Assembly (NCBI GenBank): GCA_026989655.1
Contig: JALSIX010000088.1
Location: forward strand, 1-59,892
Direction of reading: 5' to 3'
Length of the DNA stretch: 59,892 nucleotides
DNA from: Caldilineaceae bacterium
GTDB lineage: Bacteria; Chloroflexota; Anaerolineae; Caldilineales; Caldilineaceae
The notes beneath the pieces are model-generated. The model saw nothing but the letters and a program-made list of their open reading frames with translations. It was not told where the DNA came from and did no database searches. The translations under genes and the position numbers were made by a program. Below, piece by piece: positions 1-8,766 of the stretch (position 1 is its first letter; every line of letters starts with the position of its first letter).

Positions 1-219
1 GGATGGCTGGAGGGGCTGGAGACCGTCTTTCGACGGCGACGCATCCCCGCGCGTACCGTTGCCGCACCGGCCGGGCTGTCCGAGGCCCAGGCCATGCTCT
101 ACCTCCTGGAGCTGGGGGAGTGGGTGGCCCTCTATGCGGCCTGTCTCAACGCGGTGGATCCCGCGGCCCGGGTCCCGTTGGACTTCCTGGCCGCGTGGGA
201 CGACCACGGGGAAGGATAG
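1..219 (+). CDS. C-terminal fragment of bifunctional phosphoglucose/phosphomannose isomerase-like (SIS) protein
   Basis: An open frame enters from the left edge and ends at TAG 217-219, giving 72 residues. The segment reading EWVALYAACLNAVDPAARVP matches the C-terminus of SIS-domain bifunctional glucose-6-phosphate/mannose-6-phosphate isomerases, where a (D/E)WVSxYLAxLxGVDPTPV stretch precedes the last helix. These enzymes interconvert hexose 6-phosphates in the cytosol. The catalytic part lies outside the window, so the call rests on a short stretch. Another SIS-domain sugar isomerase is possible. Confidence 0.5.
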   Translation, partial: GWLEGLETVFRRRRIPARTVAAPAGLSEAQAMLYLLELGEWVALYAACLNAVDPAARVPLDFLAAWDDHGEG

Positions 220-269
220 GCCCCTCCCGCAGCCAGGGCCCCAGAGCGAACGGGCAAACCGGGAAAGGA

Positions 270-299
270 AAGGCGAGACAGGGTACCCTGTCTCGCCTT
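270..299. terminator. Bidirectional terminator hairpin (30-bp perfect palindrome)
   Basis: Bases 270-284 and 285-299 are perfect reverse complements (15 bp each, with the four central bases forming the loop). The palindrome sits between the stop of the isomerase-like gene on the plus strand and the convergent tRNA-Arg on the minus strand, so it can end both transcripts. No long U-tract follows on either side. Confidence 0.65.
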
Positions 300-312
300 C
301 TCTCGTCTCAGG

Positions 313-385
313 CACCCCGGGTAGGATTCGAACCCACGACCACCTGATCCGAAGTCAGGTGCTCTATCCGCTGAGCTACCGGGGC
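313..385 (-). tRNA. tRNA-Arg (anticodon TCG)
   Basis: Read on the minus strand, this 73-nt sequence folds as a complete cloverleaf. The acceptor stem is GCCCCGG pairing with CCGGGGT (first pair G-U), the D-arm contains GCTCAGC, and the anticodon stem CCTGA/TCAGG encloses loop CTTCGGA with anticodon TCG, which reads CGA (Arg). The T-loop is the standard GTTCGAATC. The discriminator is G and the CCA end is not encoded. Confidence 0.95.
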
Positions 386-474
386 ATCCCTGCTTTTTCG
401 GGCCTATTCTAGCACATCTGTAGGGGAAAGGACAATTTTTCTGCCGTCCGGCCCCGGTGGTATCATAGAGTGCT

Positions 475-2583
475 ATGGCTCTTCCACCGCCGACACGACC
501 GCATCACTCCTTGGAGGAAGTCCACGAGACCGTCATCGTGCCCAGCACGGGCTCCCGGTGGCGGCGTTGGCTGGCCATCACCGGACCGGCCCTGATGGTC
601 TCGGTGGGCTACATGGACCCGGGCAACTGGGCCACGGACCTGGCCGCGGGCAGCCGCTACAACTACAAGCTGATCTGGGTGCTCCTCATGTCCAACCTGA
701 TGGCCGTGCTCCTGCAGAGCCTGGCCGCACGCCTGGGCATCGTCAGCCGCACGGACCTGGCCCAGGCCAACCGGGAGGAGTACCCCAGCTTCATCAACAT
801 CCCCCTCTACATCCTGGCCGAGATCGCCATCACCGCCACGGACTTGGCCGAGGTCATCGGCTCGGCCATCGCGTTGAACCTGCTCTTCGGCCTGCCCCTG
901 CTCTACGGGGTCCTGCTCACCGCGCTGGACGTGCTCCTCCTGTTGGTCCTCATCCACTACGGCATCCGCAAGCTGGAGGCCGCGATCTTCGCGTTGGTGG
1001 GCACCATCGCGACGGCCTTCCTCATCGAGATCTTCCTGGCCCAGCCGGACTGGGGCGGCGTGCTCCGGGGCTTCGTCCCCTCCCTGCCCGATTCCACCGC
1101 CCTCTACATCGCCATCGGCATCCTGGGGGCCACGGTCATGCCCCACAACCTCTATCTCCACTCCTCCCTGGTCCAGACCCGGAAGATCGGCCGCTCGCCC
1201 CGGGAGATCTGGCAGGCCATCCGCCTGAACACCCTCGACTCGGCCATTGCCCTGAACGCGGCCTTCTTCGTGAACAGCGCCATCCTGATCATGGCCGCGG
1301 CGGTCTTCTACCGGGCCGGGCTCAACCAGGTGGCCGAGATCCAGGACGCCCACCGGCTGCTGGAGCCTCTGCTGGGTACCGCGGTGGCGCCCATCGCCTT
1401 CGCGGTGGCCCTGTTGGCCTCGGGCCAGAGCTCCACCATCACCGGCACCCTGGCCGGCCAGATCGTCATGGAGGGCTACCTACACTGGCGCATCCGCCCC
1501 TGGCTGCGTCGTCTCCTCACCCGGCTCCTGGCCATCGCGCCCGCGGTCTTCGCCATCCTCTATTTCGGCGAGGACTCCACCGGCGACCTGCTGGTGCTCA
1601 GCCAGGTGATCCTCTCCCTGCAGCTGCCCTTTGCCACCATCCCCCTGATCCACTTCGTGGCCGACCGGCGGCGCATGGGGCCGTTCGCCATCTCCCGGCG
1701 GCTCCAGATCCTGGCCTGGATCGTGGCCGGGCTCATCGTAGGACTCAACGTGAAGCTGGTCCTGGACGAGATCGGCGGCTGGCTGGCCGCTGCCGGCGCC
1801 CAGAGCTGGATCCTCTACGTGACGGTCATTCCCCTGAGCCTGGCCCTGCTCCTGCTGTTGGCCTATGTCACCGTCCGTCCCTGGCTCGACAGCCGTCTGG
1901 GCCGGGCCGGCGAGCCTCGAGGCGTGGACCTCCATCCCCTGCCCACCCGCCCGGAGCTGGCCCTGGCCCCACCCCCGCCCTATCGGCGCATCGGCGTGGC
2001 CCTGGACTTCGCGGGCGGCGAGGAGCGGCTGCTCAACGAGGCCCTGCGCTTCGCTCCCCTCAACCGGCCCCGCTATTTCCTCCTCCACGTGACCGAGAGC
2101 CCCGCGGCCCAGGGGCTGGGCCCGGAGGCCGCGGACCGGGAGATGGAGCGGGACCGGCAGCGGCTGGCCACCCTGGCGCAGACCCTGCAACAACAGGGTC
2201 TGCCGGTCAAATGCTACCTGACCACCGGGGATCCGGCCAGCAGCCTGGCCCGGCTGGCCGACGAGCTGAAGCTGGATCTGCTCATCGTGGGTTCCCACGG
2301 CCACCGAGGCGTGGCCGACTTCCTCCACGGCACCACCATCGACCGGCTCCGTCACCTGACCAGGGCCCACGTCCTCATCGTCCCCCTGGACCAGGCCCCC
2401 GGGGAGGGTGCGGAGCAGAACGGAGGACAGGAAAAAGGGGAAACCGCGGGAGAGAAAGACGCGGAAGAGAAAGAGGGAGCGAACGCCGGAGCCCAGGCCT
2501 CGCAGGCGTCGAAGCCGGGCCAGTCCGCAGGGCCGGACGAGAAGGGGGTGTCGGACGCCTCCGGCGCGCCGGGCTCGGGCTGA
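475..2583 (+). CDS. mntH: Nramp-family divalent metal (Mn2+/Fe2+) transporter with C-terminal UspA domain
   Basis: A 702-residue inner-membrane protein. Residues 30-480 form the multi-helix Nramp core. The metal-site motif DPGN is at 48-51 (TM1) and MPHN at 222-225 (TM6), both as in proton-coupled Mn2+/Fe2+ importers. About residues 502-640 form a cytoplasmic universal-stress domain with the nucleotide-binding signature GSHGHRGVADFLHGTTIDR. The tail is a charged, low-complexity Glu/Lys/Ala-rich segment. Classical MntH is about 400-450 residues, so the extra 220 are an appended regulatory module. A TATCAT hexamer at 461-466 lies just upstream of the ATG with no ribosome site, so the mRNA may be nearly leaderless. 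The gene is monocistronic and convergent with hypE. Confidence 0.9.
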   Translation: MALPPPTRPHHSLEEVHETVIVPSTGSRWRRWLAITGPALMVSVGYMDPGNWATDLAAGSRYNYKLIWVLLMSNLMAVLLQSLAARLGIVSRTDLAQANREEYPSFINIPLYILAEIAITATDLAEVIGSAIALNLLFGLPLLYGVLLTALDVLLLLVLIHYGIRKLEAAIFALVGTIATAFLIEIFLAQPDWGGVLRGFVPSLPDSTALYIAIGILGATVMPHNLYLHSSLVQTRKIGRSPREIWQAIRLNTLDSAIALNAAFFVNSAILIMAAAVFYRAGLNQVAEIQDAHRLLEPLLGTAVAPIAFAVALLASGQSSTITGTLAGQIVMEGYLHWRIRPWLRRLLTRLLAIAPAVFAILYFGEDSTGDLLVLSQVILSLQLPFATIPLIHFVADRRRMGPFAISRRLQILAWIVAGLIVGLNVKLVLDEIGGWLAAAGAQSWILYVTVIPLSLALLLLLAYVTVRPWLDSRLGRAGEPRGVDLHPLPTRPELALAPPPPYRRIGVALDFAGGEERLLNEALRFAPLNRPRYFLLHVTESPAAQGLGPEAADREMERDRQRLATLAQTLQQQGLPVKCYLTTGDPASSLARLADELKLDLLIVGSHGHRGVADFLHGTTIDRLRHLTRAHVLIVPLDQAPGEGAEQNGGQEKGETAGEKDAEEKEGANAGAQASQASKPGQSAGPDEKGVSDASGAPGSG

Positions 2584-2629
2584 GCCCGGCCGCATCGTCC
2601 CGCATCCCGCTCCGGGTTCATCCCACGCG

Positions 2630-2662
2630 AACGAGGGCCAACCCCCGGGGCTGGCCCTCGTT
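2630..2662. terminator. Hairpin between convergent mntH and hypE
   Basis: AACGAGGGCCA (2630-2640) pairs perfectly with TGGCCCTCGTT (2652-2662) around an 11-nt loop. It lies 46 bp after the mntH stop and 36 bp after the hypE stop on the other strand, so it probably terminates both. Confidence 0.7.
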
Positions 2663-2698
2663 GTTCGGCCGCTCTCACGCCCTGCCCGGGGCCCAGGC

Positions 2699-3769
2699 TC
2701 AGCAGATGCGGGGGAGCTGCTCGCCGATCTGCATGGAGACCACCCGGGTGCCGCCGATACCCGTCCTGGCCACCAACATGCCCGGATGCTCCCCTGTGAC
2801 CTGGCCGATGACGGCCGCCTGCTTGCCCAGGGGGTGGGCCTGCATGGCCCGCAGCACCGCCTCCGACCACTCCTCCGGCACGATGGCCAGGAGCTTGCCC
2901 TCGTTGGCCACGTAGATGGGGTCCATGCCCAGCATCTCGCACGCGGAGCGGACCGCGGGGTTGACCGGGATGCGCTGCTCGTCCAGGACGATGCCCACCC
3001 CCGCGGCCTGGGCGATCTCGTTCAGGGCCGAGGCCACGCCCCCCCGGGTGGGGTCCCGCAGGGTGTGCACCTTCGGGCAGGCCTCCAGGATGGCAGCCAC
3101 CAGGCCGTTCAGGGCCGCGGTGTCGCTGCGGATGTCCGTCTCGAAGGCCAGGCCCTCCCGCACGCTCATGATGGCCATGCCGTGGTCCCCGACGGTGCCG
3201 CTGACCAGGACCACGTCCCCGGGCGCGGCTCGCTGGGGGCCGATCTCCACGCCCGGGGGGACGATCCCCACGCCGCTGGTGTTGATGTAGACGCCGTCCC
3301 CGTGGCCCTTCTCCACCACCTTGGTGTCCCCGGCCACCAGGGCCACCCCCGCTTCCCGGGCCGCGGCGGCCATGCTCTCCACGATCCGGCCCAGCACGTC
3401 CAGGGGCAGGCCCTCCTCCAGGATGAAGCCCGCGGTCAGGTAGAGGGGACGGGCGCCGCTCATGCTCAGGTCGTTGACCGTGCCGTTCACGGCCAGCTCG
3501 CCGATGTCCCCGCCGGGGAAGAAGAGGGGCTTGACCACGAAGGAGTCGGTGGAGATGGCCAGACGGGCCCCGGCCTGGCCCTGCTCCGCCAGGTCGATGA
3601 CCGCGGCGTCCCCCAGGCCGGCCAGGGCGTCGTTCTGGAAGGCGGGCAGGAAGAGATGCTTCACCAGCTCGCCGGAGAGCTTGCCGCCCCCGCCATGTCC
3701 CAGGATGATGTTGGGGTGGTCTCGGAGAGGCAGCGGGCAGGACCAAGAGCCCAGATCGATGGTCGCCAT
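2699..3769 (-). CDS. hypE: Hydrogenase maturation protein HypE (carbamoyl dehydratase)
   Basis: A 356-residue protein of normal family length. HypE takes the carbamoyl group from HypF onto its C-terminal cysteine and dehydrates it to a thiocyanate, the source of the CN ligands of the [NiFe] site. The diagnostic C-terminus PRIC is present with Cys356 as the last residue. The N-terminal glycine-rich ATP-binding motif (GHGGGGKLSGELV) matches the PurM/AIR-synthase fold. It is the last gene of the hydrogenase operon, starting 7 bp after the hypD stop. A GGAGG lies inside the end of hypD ahead of the ATG. Confidence 0.97.
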   Translation of the reverse strand: MATIDLGSWSCPLPLRDHPNIILGHGGGGKLSGELVKHLFLPAFQNDALAGLGDAAVIDLAEQGQAGARLAISTDSFVVKPLFFPGGDIGELAVNGTVNDLSMSGARPLYLTAGFILEEGLPLDVLGRIVESMAAAAREAGVALVAGDTKVVEKGHGDGVYINTSGVGIVPPGVEIGPQRAAPGDVVLVSGTVGDHGMAIMSVREGLAFETDIRSDTAALNGLVAAILEACPKVHTLRDPTRGGVASALNEIAQAAGVGIVLDEQRIPVNPAVRSACEMLGMDPIYVANEGKLLAIVPEEWSEAVLRAMQAHPLGKQAAVIGQVTGEHPGMLVARTGIGGTRVVSMQIGEQLPRIC

Positions 3770-3776
3770 GGGTGGT

Positions 3777-4877
3777 TCAGACCTCCAGGGTCATGAAACG
3801 GCCGTACTGGTAGTAGGCGGCGCAGGCCCCCTCGCTGGAGACCATGGTGGCGCCCAGGGGGTTCTGGGGCGTGCACTCCTTGCCGAAGGCCGGGCATTCA
3901 TTGGGCTTGATCAGCCCCTGGAGCACCTCGCCGCTGCGGCAGACCGGCGACTCCTGGGTGTAGATGTCCGCGACGGAGAAGCGCAGCTCCGCGTCGAACT
4001 CCCGGTACTTGGGGCGGAGCCGCCACCCGCTCTGGGGGATGACGCCGATGCCCCGCCACTTCCGGTCCACCACCTCGAAGACGTCCTCCACCATCCTCTG
4101 GGCCGCGGGGTTGCCCTGGTAGCGGACGGCCCGCTCGTAGGCGTTCTCCACTTCGGCTCGGCCCGCCTCCAGTTGCCGCACCGCCCGCCGGATGCCCTCC
4201 AGGATGTCCAAGGGCTCGAAGCCGGTGATGACGATGGGCACCTGGTACTTCTCGGCCAGGGGAACGTACTGCCAGTAGCCCATGACGCTGCAGACGTGCC
4301 CCGCGGCCAGGAAGCCCTGGACCCGGTTGGTGGGGGAGCTGAGGATGGCCTCCATGGCCGGGGGCACCAGCACGTGGGAGACCAGCATGGAGAAGTTGCG
4401 GATGCCCAGGGCCTTGGCCTGGTAGACGGCCATGGCGTTGGCCGGCGCGGTGGTCTCGAAGCCGATGCCGAAGAAGACCACCTCTTTGTCCGGGTTCTCC
4501 CGGGCGATCTTCAGGGCGTCCAGGGGGGAGTAGACGATGCGCACGTCGCCTCCCTGGCTCTTGACCCGGAAGAGGTCCATCTCGCTGCCCGGCACCCGGA
4601 GCATGTCCCCGAAGGAGCAGAAGATGATCCCGGGCATGGAGGCGATGGCCAGGGCCTTGTCGATCACCTCCAGGGGGGTGACGCAGACGGGGCAGCCCGG
4701 CCCGTGGATCATCTCGATCTCCTCGGGCAGAAGCTGGTCGATGCCGTTGCGGATGATGGAATGGGTCTGCCCGCCACAGACCTCCATGAGCACCCATTTG
4801 CGGGTCACCGTGGCCTGGATCTCGTCCAGGAGCTTCCGGGCCAGGGCCGGATCGCGGAACTCATCCAGATACTTCAT
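3777..4877 (-). CDS. hypD: Hydrogenase maturation scaffold HypD
   Basis: A 366-residue [4Fe-4S] protein that, with HypC, assembles the Fe(CN)2CO unit before insertion into the large subunit. CGGQTH (Cys34) and [10 protein letters not shown] (Cys62, Cys65) are the conserved redox and iron-binding motifs. The C-terminal cysteines ([10 protein letters not shown] and [10 protein letters not shown]) fit the cluster-binding region. The start codon overlaps the hypC stop by 4 bp (ATGA), which indicates translational coupling. Confidence 0.98.
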   Translation of the reverse strand: MKYLDEFRDPALARKLLDEIQATVTRKWVLMEVCGGQTHSIIRNGIDQLLPEEIEMIHGPGCPVCVTPLEVIDKALAIASMPGIIFCSFGDMLRVPGSEMDLFRVKSQGGDVRIVYSPLDALKIARENPDKEVVFFGIGFETTAPANAMAVYQAKALGIRNFSMLVSHVLVPPAMEAILSSPTNRVQGFLAAGHVCSVMGYWQYVPLAEKYQVPIVITGFEPLDILEGIRRAVRQLEAGRAEVENAYERAVRYQGNPAAQRMVEDVFEVVDRKWRGIGVIPQSGWRLRPKYREFDAELRFSVADIYTQESPVCRSGEVLQGLIKPNECPAFGKECTPQNPLGATMVSSEGACAAYYQYGRFMTLEV

Positions 4878-5137
4878 GTTGCCACCTCCTCGTCAGCCGT
4901 CAGTTCCTCCTCCAGCACGTTCAACTCCCGGAAGAGGGCCAAGGTCTCCTGCGCGGACTTCTCGTCCAACTTGGTGATGGCGAAGCCCACGTGGACGATG
5001 GTGTACTCCCCCTCCTGGATGTCCGGCACGTAGGCCAGGCAGACCTCCTTCAGGATGCCGTCGAAGTCCACCTTGCCCATGGGGATGCCGTTGTCCTCGT
5101 AGATGGCCACCACTTTGCCGGGAATGCCAAGGCACAT
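4874..5137 (-). CDS. hypC: Hydrogenase maturation chaperone HypC
   Basis: 87 residues beginning MCLGIPGKV, the HypC/HupF signature. Cys2 after the initiator Met is the ligand that carries the Fe(CN)2CO unit and contacts the large-subunit precursor. The start is fixed at the ATG of MCLG. The open frame continues 32 codons upstream, but that would bury the essential N-terminal cysteine. The gene lies 92 bp after hypF and overlaps hypD by 4 bp. Only one HypC/HupF-type chaperone is visible in the window. Confidence 0.97.
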   Translation of the reverse strand: MCLGIPGKVVAIYEDNGIPMGKVDFDGILKEVCLAYVPDIQEGEYTIVHVGFAITKLDEKSAQETLALFRELNVLEEELTADEEVAT

Positions 5138-5229
5138 GGCTCTGCCTCCTGTGGGGTCGATAATTGCGAAAACCGATGCACGAAAGGCTGGAACGATGGA
5201 CGTCGCGACACGGATCGCCCCCCATCGGG

Positions 5230-7548
5230 TCATCCCCTCCGGGCCATTCCCTCTTGGAAGGCCGCCACCACCGCCTGTCCCAGGGCCAGCCCGCCATCGT
5301 TGGGCGGGACCTGCCGGTGGGTCAGCACCTGGAAGCCGTCGCCCCGGAGCAGGGCCACGGTCCGCTCCAGCAGGGTGACGTTCTGGAAGACCCCGCCGCT
5401 CAGGGCCACCTGGCCCAGCCCCGTCTCCTCGCGGATGGTCTGGGCCAGTTCCCGGATCAGCTGGGCCACGCCGTTGTGGAAGCGAGCCGCGATGACCTCC
5501 ACCGGGACGCCGGCCCGCAGGTCCGCTACGATGGCCTGGATCACCGGCCCGGCGTGGAAGAGATCCCCGGCCCGGGCGAAGGTGTAGCAGCCCGTCTCCT
5601 CCGGCGGGGCCAGGGCCTCCAGCTCCATGGCGGCCTGGGCCTCGTAGGTCACCCGCTGGCGTACGCCTACCAGGGCCGCCACCGCGTCGAAGAGGCGCCC
5701 CATACTGCTGGTGGGCACGGTCTGGATGCCCCGGGCCAGCTGCTGGGCCAGGATGCGCCGCTCCGGGGGTGGGCAGGCCGCCACCGGGGGCAGCTCCTCC
5801 TGCCAGTCCACGCCCGCGGCCCAGAGATGGGCCAGGGCCATGCGGTAGGGCCGCTTCACCCCCGCGTCCCCTCCGGGCAGGGGCACGTAGGCCAGGTGGG
5901 CCACCCGCCGGTAGCCCCGGTAGTCGGCCACCAGCACCTCTCCGCCCCAGATGGCCCCGTCCGGCCCGTAGCCGGTGCCGTCGAAGCTGAAGCCGATGAC
6001 CGGCTCCTGGCCCTCCAGCCCGTGCTCCGCCATGCAGGCCGCGATGTGGGCGTGGTGGTGCTGCACCTGGACCAGGGGCCGCTCCCCCGCGTGCTCCTGG
6101 GCCCAGCGGGTGGAGAGATAGCCGGGGTGCAGGTCGCAGGCCAGGGCCACCGGTTCGGCCCGGAAGATGTGCTGGAAGTGGGCCACAGCCTGGCCGAAGG
6201 CCACCAGGGTCTCCAGGTTCTCCATGTCGCCGATGTGCTGGCTCATGAAGGCGAAGGGCCCCTTGGTCAGGCAGAAGGTGCTCTTCAGCTCGCCTCCCAC
6301 AGCCAGGATGGGGGGCAGCTCCCAGGGCAGCTTCACCGGGAAGGGGGCGTAGCCCCGGGAGCGCCGCACGGGCAGCTCCACGCCCTGGAAGATGCGCACT
6401 ACCGAGTCGTCGCAGCGGGCGTGGATGGGCCGGTCGTGCATGAGGAAGGCGTCGGCCAGGCCGGCCAGCCGCTCCCGAGCCTCCTGATTCCCCACGACGA
6501 TGGGCTCGTCCGAGTGGTTCCCCGAGGTCATCACCAGGATCGGCGGCGCCTGGCCCTCCTCCCCGGTCAGCAGCAGGTAGTGGAGGGGGGTGTAGGGCAA
6601 CATGACCCCCAGGAAACGGTTGCCCGGGGCCACCAGGGGGCTCAGGGGGCTGGGCTCCCGCTTGGCCAGGAGCAGGATGGGCCGCTCCCGGCCGGTGAGC
6701 AGGGCCTCCTCCTGGGGGGAGAGGTGGGCCACGCGGCGCACCTGGGCCAGGTCCCGGGCCATGACCGCGAAGGGCTTGTCCACCCGCCCCTTGCGCTCCC
6801 GCAGCCGGGCCAGGACGGCGTCCTGGGTGGCGTCACAGGCCAGGTGGAAGCCCCCCAGCCCCTTCACCGCCAGGATCCGCCCCTGGGCCAGGAGGGCCTG
6901 GGCCGTCTGGATGGGCTCGCCCGGGATCCGGCGGCCGTCCCCGCTCTCCAGCCAGACCTGGGGGCCGCACTCCGGGCAGGCGTTGGGCTGGGCGTGGAAG
7001 CGCCGGTTCCCGGGATCGTCGTACTCCGCCTGGCAGGCCGGACACATGGCGAAATCCGCCATGGTGGTCAGCGGCCGGTCGTAGGGGATGTCCCGGATGA
7101 TGGTGAAGCGGGGGCCGCAGTTGGTGCAGTTGATGAACGGATAGCGGTAGCGCCGGTCCTGGGGGTCGAAGAGCTCTTGCAGGCAGTCGTCGCAGATGCA
7201 GACGTCCGGCGAGACCAGGGTGCTGGCTGCGGGCTGGGCCTGGCTGTGGACGATGGTGAAGGCCTGGTCGTGCTGGGCGGGGATGGCCTCCACCGCCACC
7301 CCTTCGATGTGGGCCAGGGGCGGGGCCTGCTCCTCCAGGGCCCGGCGGAAGGCATCCAGGGCCTGGGGCGGCCCCTCCACCTCGATGAAGACGCCCTGGC
7401 TGTCGTTCCCCACGAAGCCGGTCAGGCCGTGTTCCTGGGCCAGGCCGTAGACGAAGGGGCGGAAGCCCACACCCTGGACCACGCCGGTGACCGTGAGCCG
7501 GCGGCGCTCCCGGGGATGCAGTTGCAGGGCCTGGGGTTGGGTGCTCAT
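5230..7548 (-). CDS. hypF: Carbamoyltransferase HypF
   Basis: A 772-residue cytosolic enzyme that converts carbamoyl phosphate and ATP to carbamoyl-AMP and transfers the carbamoyl to HypE. All modules are present in order. An N-terminal acylphosphatase domain carries GVVQGVGFRPF. Two zinc-finger pairs follow (CICDDC, NCTNC, MCPAC, ACPEC). A YrdC-like domain and a C-terminal Kae1/HypF domain (HHHAHIAA and LSGGVFQN) complete the protein. The start is placed at MSTQPQ because the acylphosphatase domain begins soon after it. An ATG 15 codons upstream is possible. It lies 41 bp after the NHL gene. Confidence 0.97.
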   Translation of the reverse strand: MSTQPQALQLHPRERRRLTVTGVVQGVGFRPFVYGLAQEHGLTGFVGNDSQGVFIEVEGPPQALDAFRRALEEQAPPLAHIEGVAVEAIPAQHDQAFTIVHSQAQPAASTLVSPDVCICDDCLQELFDPQDRRYRYPFINCTNCGPRFTIIRDIPYDRPLTTMADFAMCPACQAEYDDPGNRRFHAQPNACPECGPQVWLESGDGRRIPGEPIQTAQALLAQGRILAVKGLGGFHLACDATQDAVLARLRERKGRVDKPFAVMARDLAQVRRVAHLSPQEEALLTGRERPILLLAKREPSPLSPLVAPGNRFLGVMLPYTPLHYLLLTGEEGQAPPILVMTSGNHSDEPIVVGNQEARERLAGLADAFLMHDRPIHARCDDSVVRIFQGVELPVRRSRGYAPFPVKLPWELPPILAVGGELKSTFCLTKGPFAFMSQHIGDMENLETLVAFGQAVAHFQHIFRAEPVALACDLHPGYLSTRWAQEHAGERPLVQVQHHHAHIAACMAEHGLEGQEPVIGFSFDGTGYGPDGAIWGGEVLVADYRGYRRVAHLAYVPLPGGDAGVKRPYRMALAHLWAAGVDWQEELPPVAACPPPERRILAQQLARGIQTVPTSSMGRLFDAVAALVGVRQRVTYEAQAAMELEALAPPEETGCYTFARAGDLFHAGPVIQAIVADLRAGVPVEVIAARFHNGVAQLIRELAQTIREETGLGQVALSGGVFQNVTLLERTVALLRGDGFQVLTHRQVPPNDGGLALGQAVVAAFQEGMARRG

Positions 7549-7589
7549 GTCACGACGTTTCGGAACGGAACCGGGCGGTTCGAGACCAG

Positions 7590-8741
7590 TCAAGGGGAAA
7601 CCTGGATCTGCCAGATCATCACCCGGTTGTTGCCGGAATCCGCCACGGCCAGCCGCTCCCGGTGCAGGTGCAGGCCGTAGGGCCAGCAGAGGGTCTCCCG
7701 GGTGACGGTCTGCCAGCGGTTCTCGCCGTTGGCCTGGAAATCCGGCTGGCCGATGACGCCGTCCGCGGGATGGAAGGCGCCGGACGTCGGGGGATCACAC
7801 CAGAATAGTACCCGATTGTTGGCCGTGTCGGCAACTGCCAGGAGGCCGTGGTCCAGGGAGATGGCGTAGGGGAAGCGCAGGCGCTGGGCCCCCTGGGGAC
7901 CGTAGGGCCACTCCCCCGCGCGGGTGAAGTCGGCCTGGCCCAGGACCAGATCCCCTGGGCGGTCCTGGGTGGGGGGTGGGGTCCAACCCAGCACTCGATG
8001 GTTGCCGGCGTCGGCCACGTAGAGGGTCTTCTCGGTCCCGGCCACATCGTGGGGCCAGCGGAAAGAATCCCCAGACGGGGCCCCGCCCCGGTTCTCCTCC
8101 CCTTCCTGGAAGGAGTCCTGCCCCAGGAGCAGGTCCGGGGGTTGATCCGGCTCGGGCAGGCCTCGCCAGCCCAGCACCCGGCGGTTGCCTGTGTCCGTCA
8201 CGTAGAACCAGCCGTGGATGAAGCCCAGACCGTAGGGCCAGTAGAGGCCCAGCTCGCTGATGGGCCCGCCCCGATTCTCCGTCACCTGGCGGAGATCCGC
8301 CTGGCCCAGCACCTGGTCCGGGGGCGTGTCCGAGGCCTGGGGCACCTGCTCCCAGACCAGGACCCGGTGGTTCCAGGCATCGGCCACGTAGAGCCGCCCA
8401 CCGAAGACCCCCACACCGGTGGGCAGGTAGAGCCCTCGTTCCGGCCCCCGGCCACCCGCCTGGGGTCCCTCGCTGTGGAAGTCTGGCTGGCCCAGGACCA
8501 CGTCCGCGGGGGCGTGGTCCTCCGTGGGGGGGCCGTGCCAGATGAGCACCCGGTGGTTGCCCGAGTCCGCCACCACCAGCAGATCGTCGTCCAGGTAGAC
8601 GCCCCGGGGCGCGTACATCTGGGAAGGGGTGGGCGCGGCGTCGGGCAGGGCCAGGCCGCCGGGCGCGGGCGCGCCCAGCCAGCAGAGGGGCTGGGCCTGG
8701 ACCGTGGGGCGAGGCGCCGAGCGGGAAGGAGCGAGGGACAT
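7590..8741 (-). CDS. NHL-repeat (beta-propeller) protein of the hydrogenase operon
   Basis: 383 residues built from about six repeats, each with a version of ADSGNHRVLIW followed by DxVLGQxDF. These are NHL blades expected to close into a beta-propeller. There is no signal peptide or membrane segment, so it should be cytosolic, like its operon partners. From memory, NHL proteins accompany group 1h and 2a [NiFe]-hydrogenase genes; their role is not established. An assembly platform or a structural accessory to the hydrogenase is a reasonable inference. Spacing is 25 bp from the NifU-Rieske gene and 41 bp to hypF. Confidence 0.85.
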   Translation of the reverse strand: MSLAPSRSAPRPTVQAQPLCWLGAPAPGGLALPDAAPTPSQMYAPRGVYLDDDLLVVADSGNHRVLIWHGPPTEDHAPADVVLGQPDFHSEGPQAGGRGPERGLYLPTGVGVFGGRLYVADAWNHRVLVWEQVPQASDTPPDQVLGQADLRQVTENRGGPISELGLYWPYGLGFIHGWFYVTDTGNRRVLGWRGLPEPDQPPDLLLGQDSFQEGEENRGGAPSGDSFRWPHDVAGTEKTLYVADAGNHRVLGWTPPPTQDRPGDLVLGQADFTRAGEWPYGPQGAQRLRFPYAISLDHGLLAVADTANNRVLFWCDPPTSGAFHPADGVIGQPDFQANGENRWQTVTRETLCWPYGLHLHRERLAVADSGNNRVMIWQIQVSP

Positions 8742-8766
8742 GGTGGGATCCTGTTCCAGGGGCCGA

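Noticed and set aside
5138-5233. An upstream start for hypC adding 32 residues
   Set aside because: HypC needs Cys directly after the initiator Met. The extension would bury it and has no family support.
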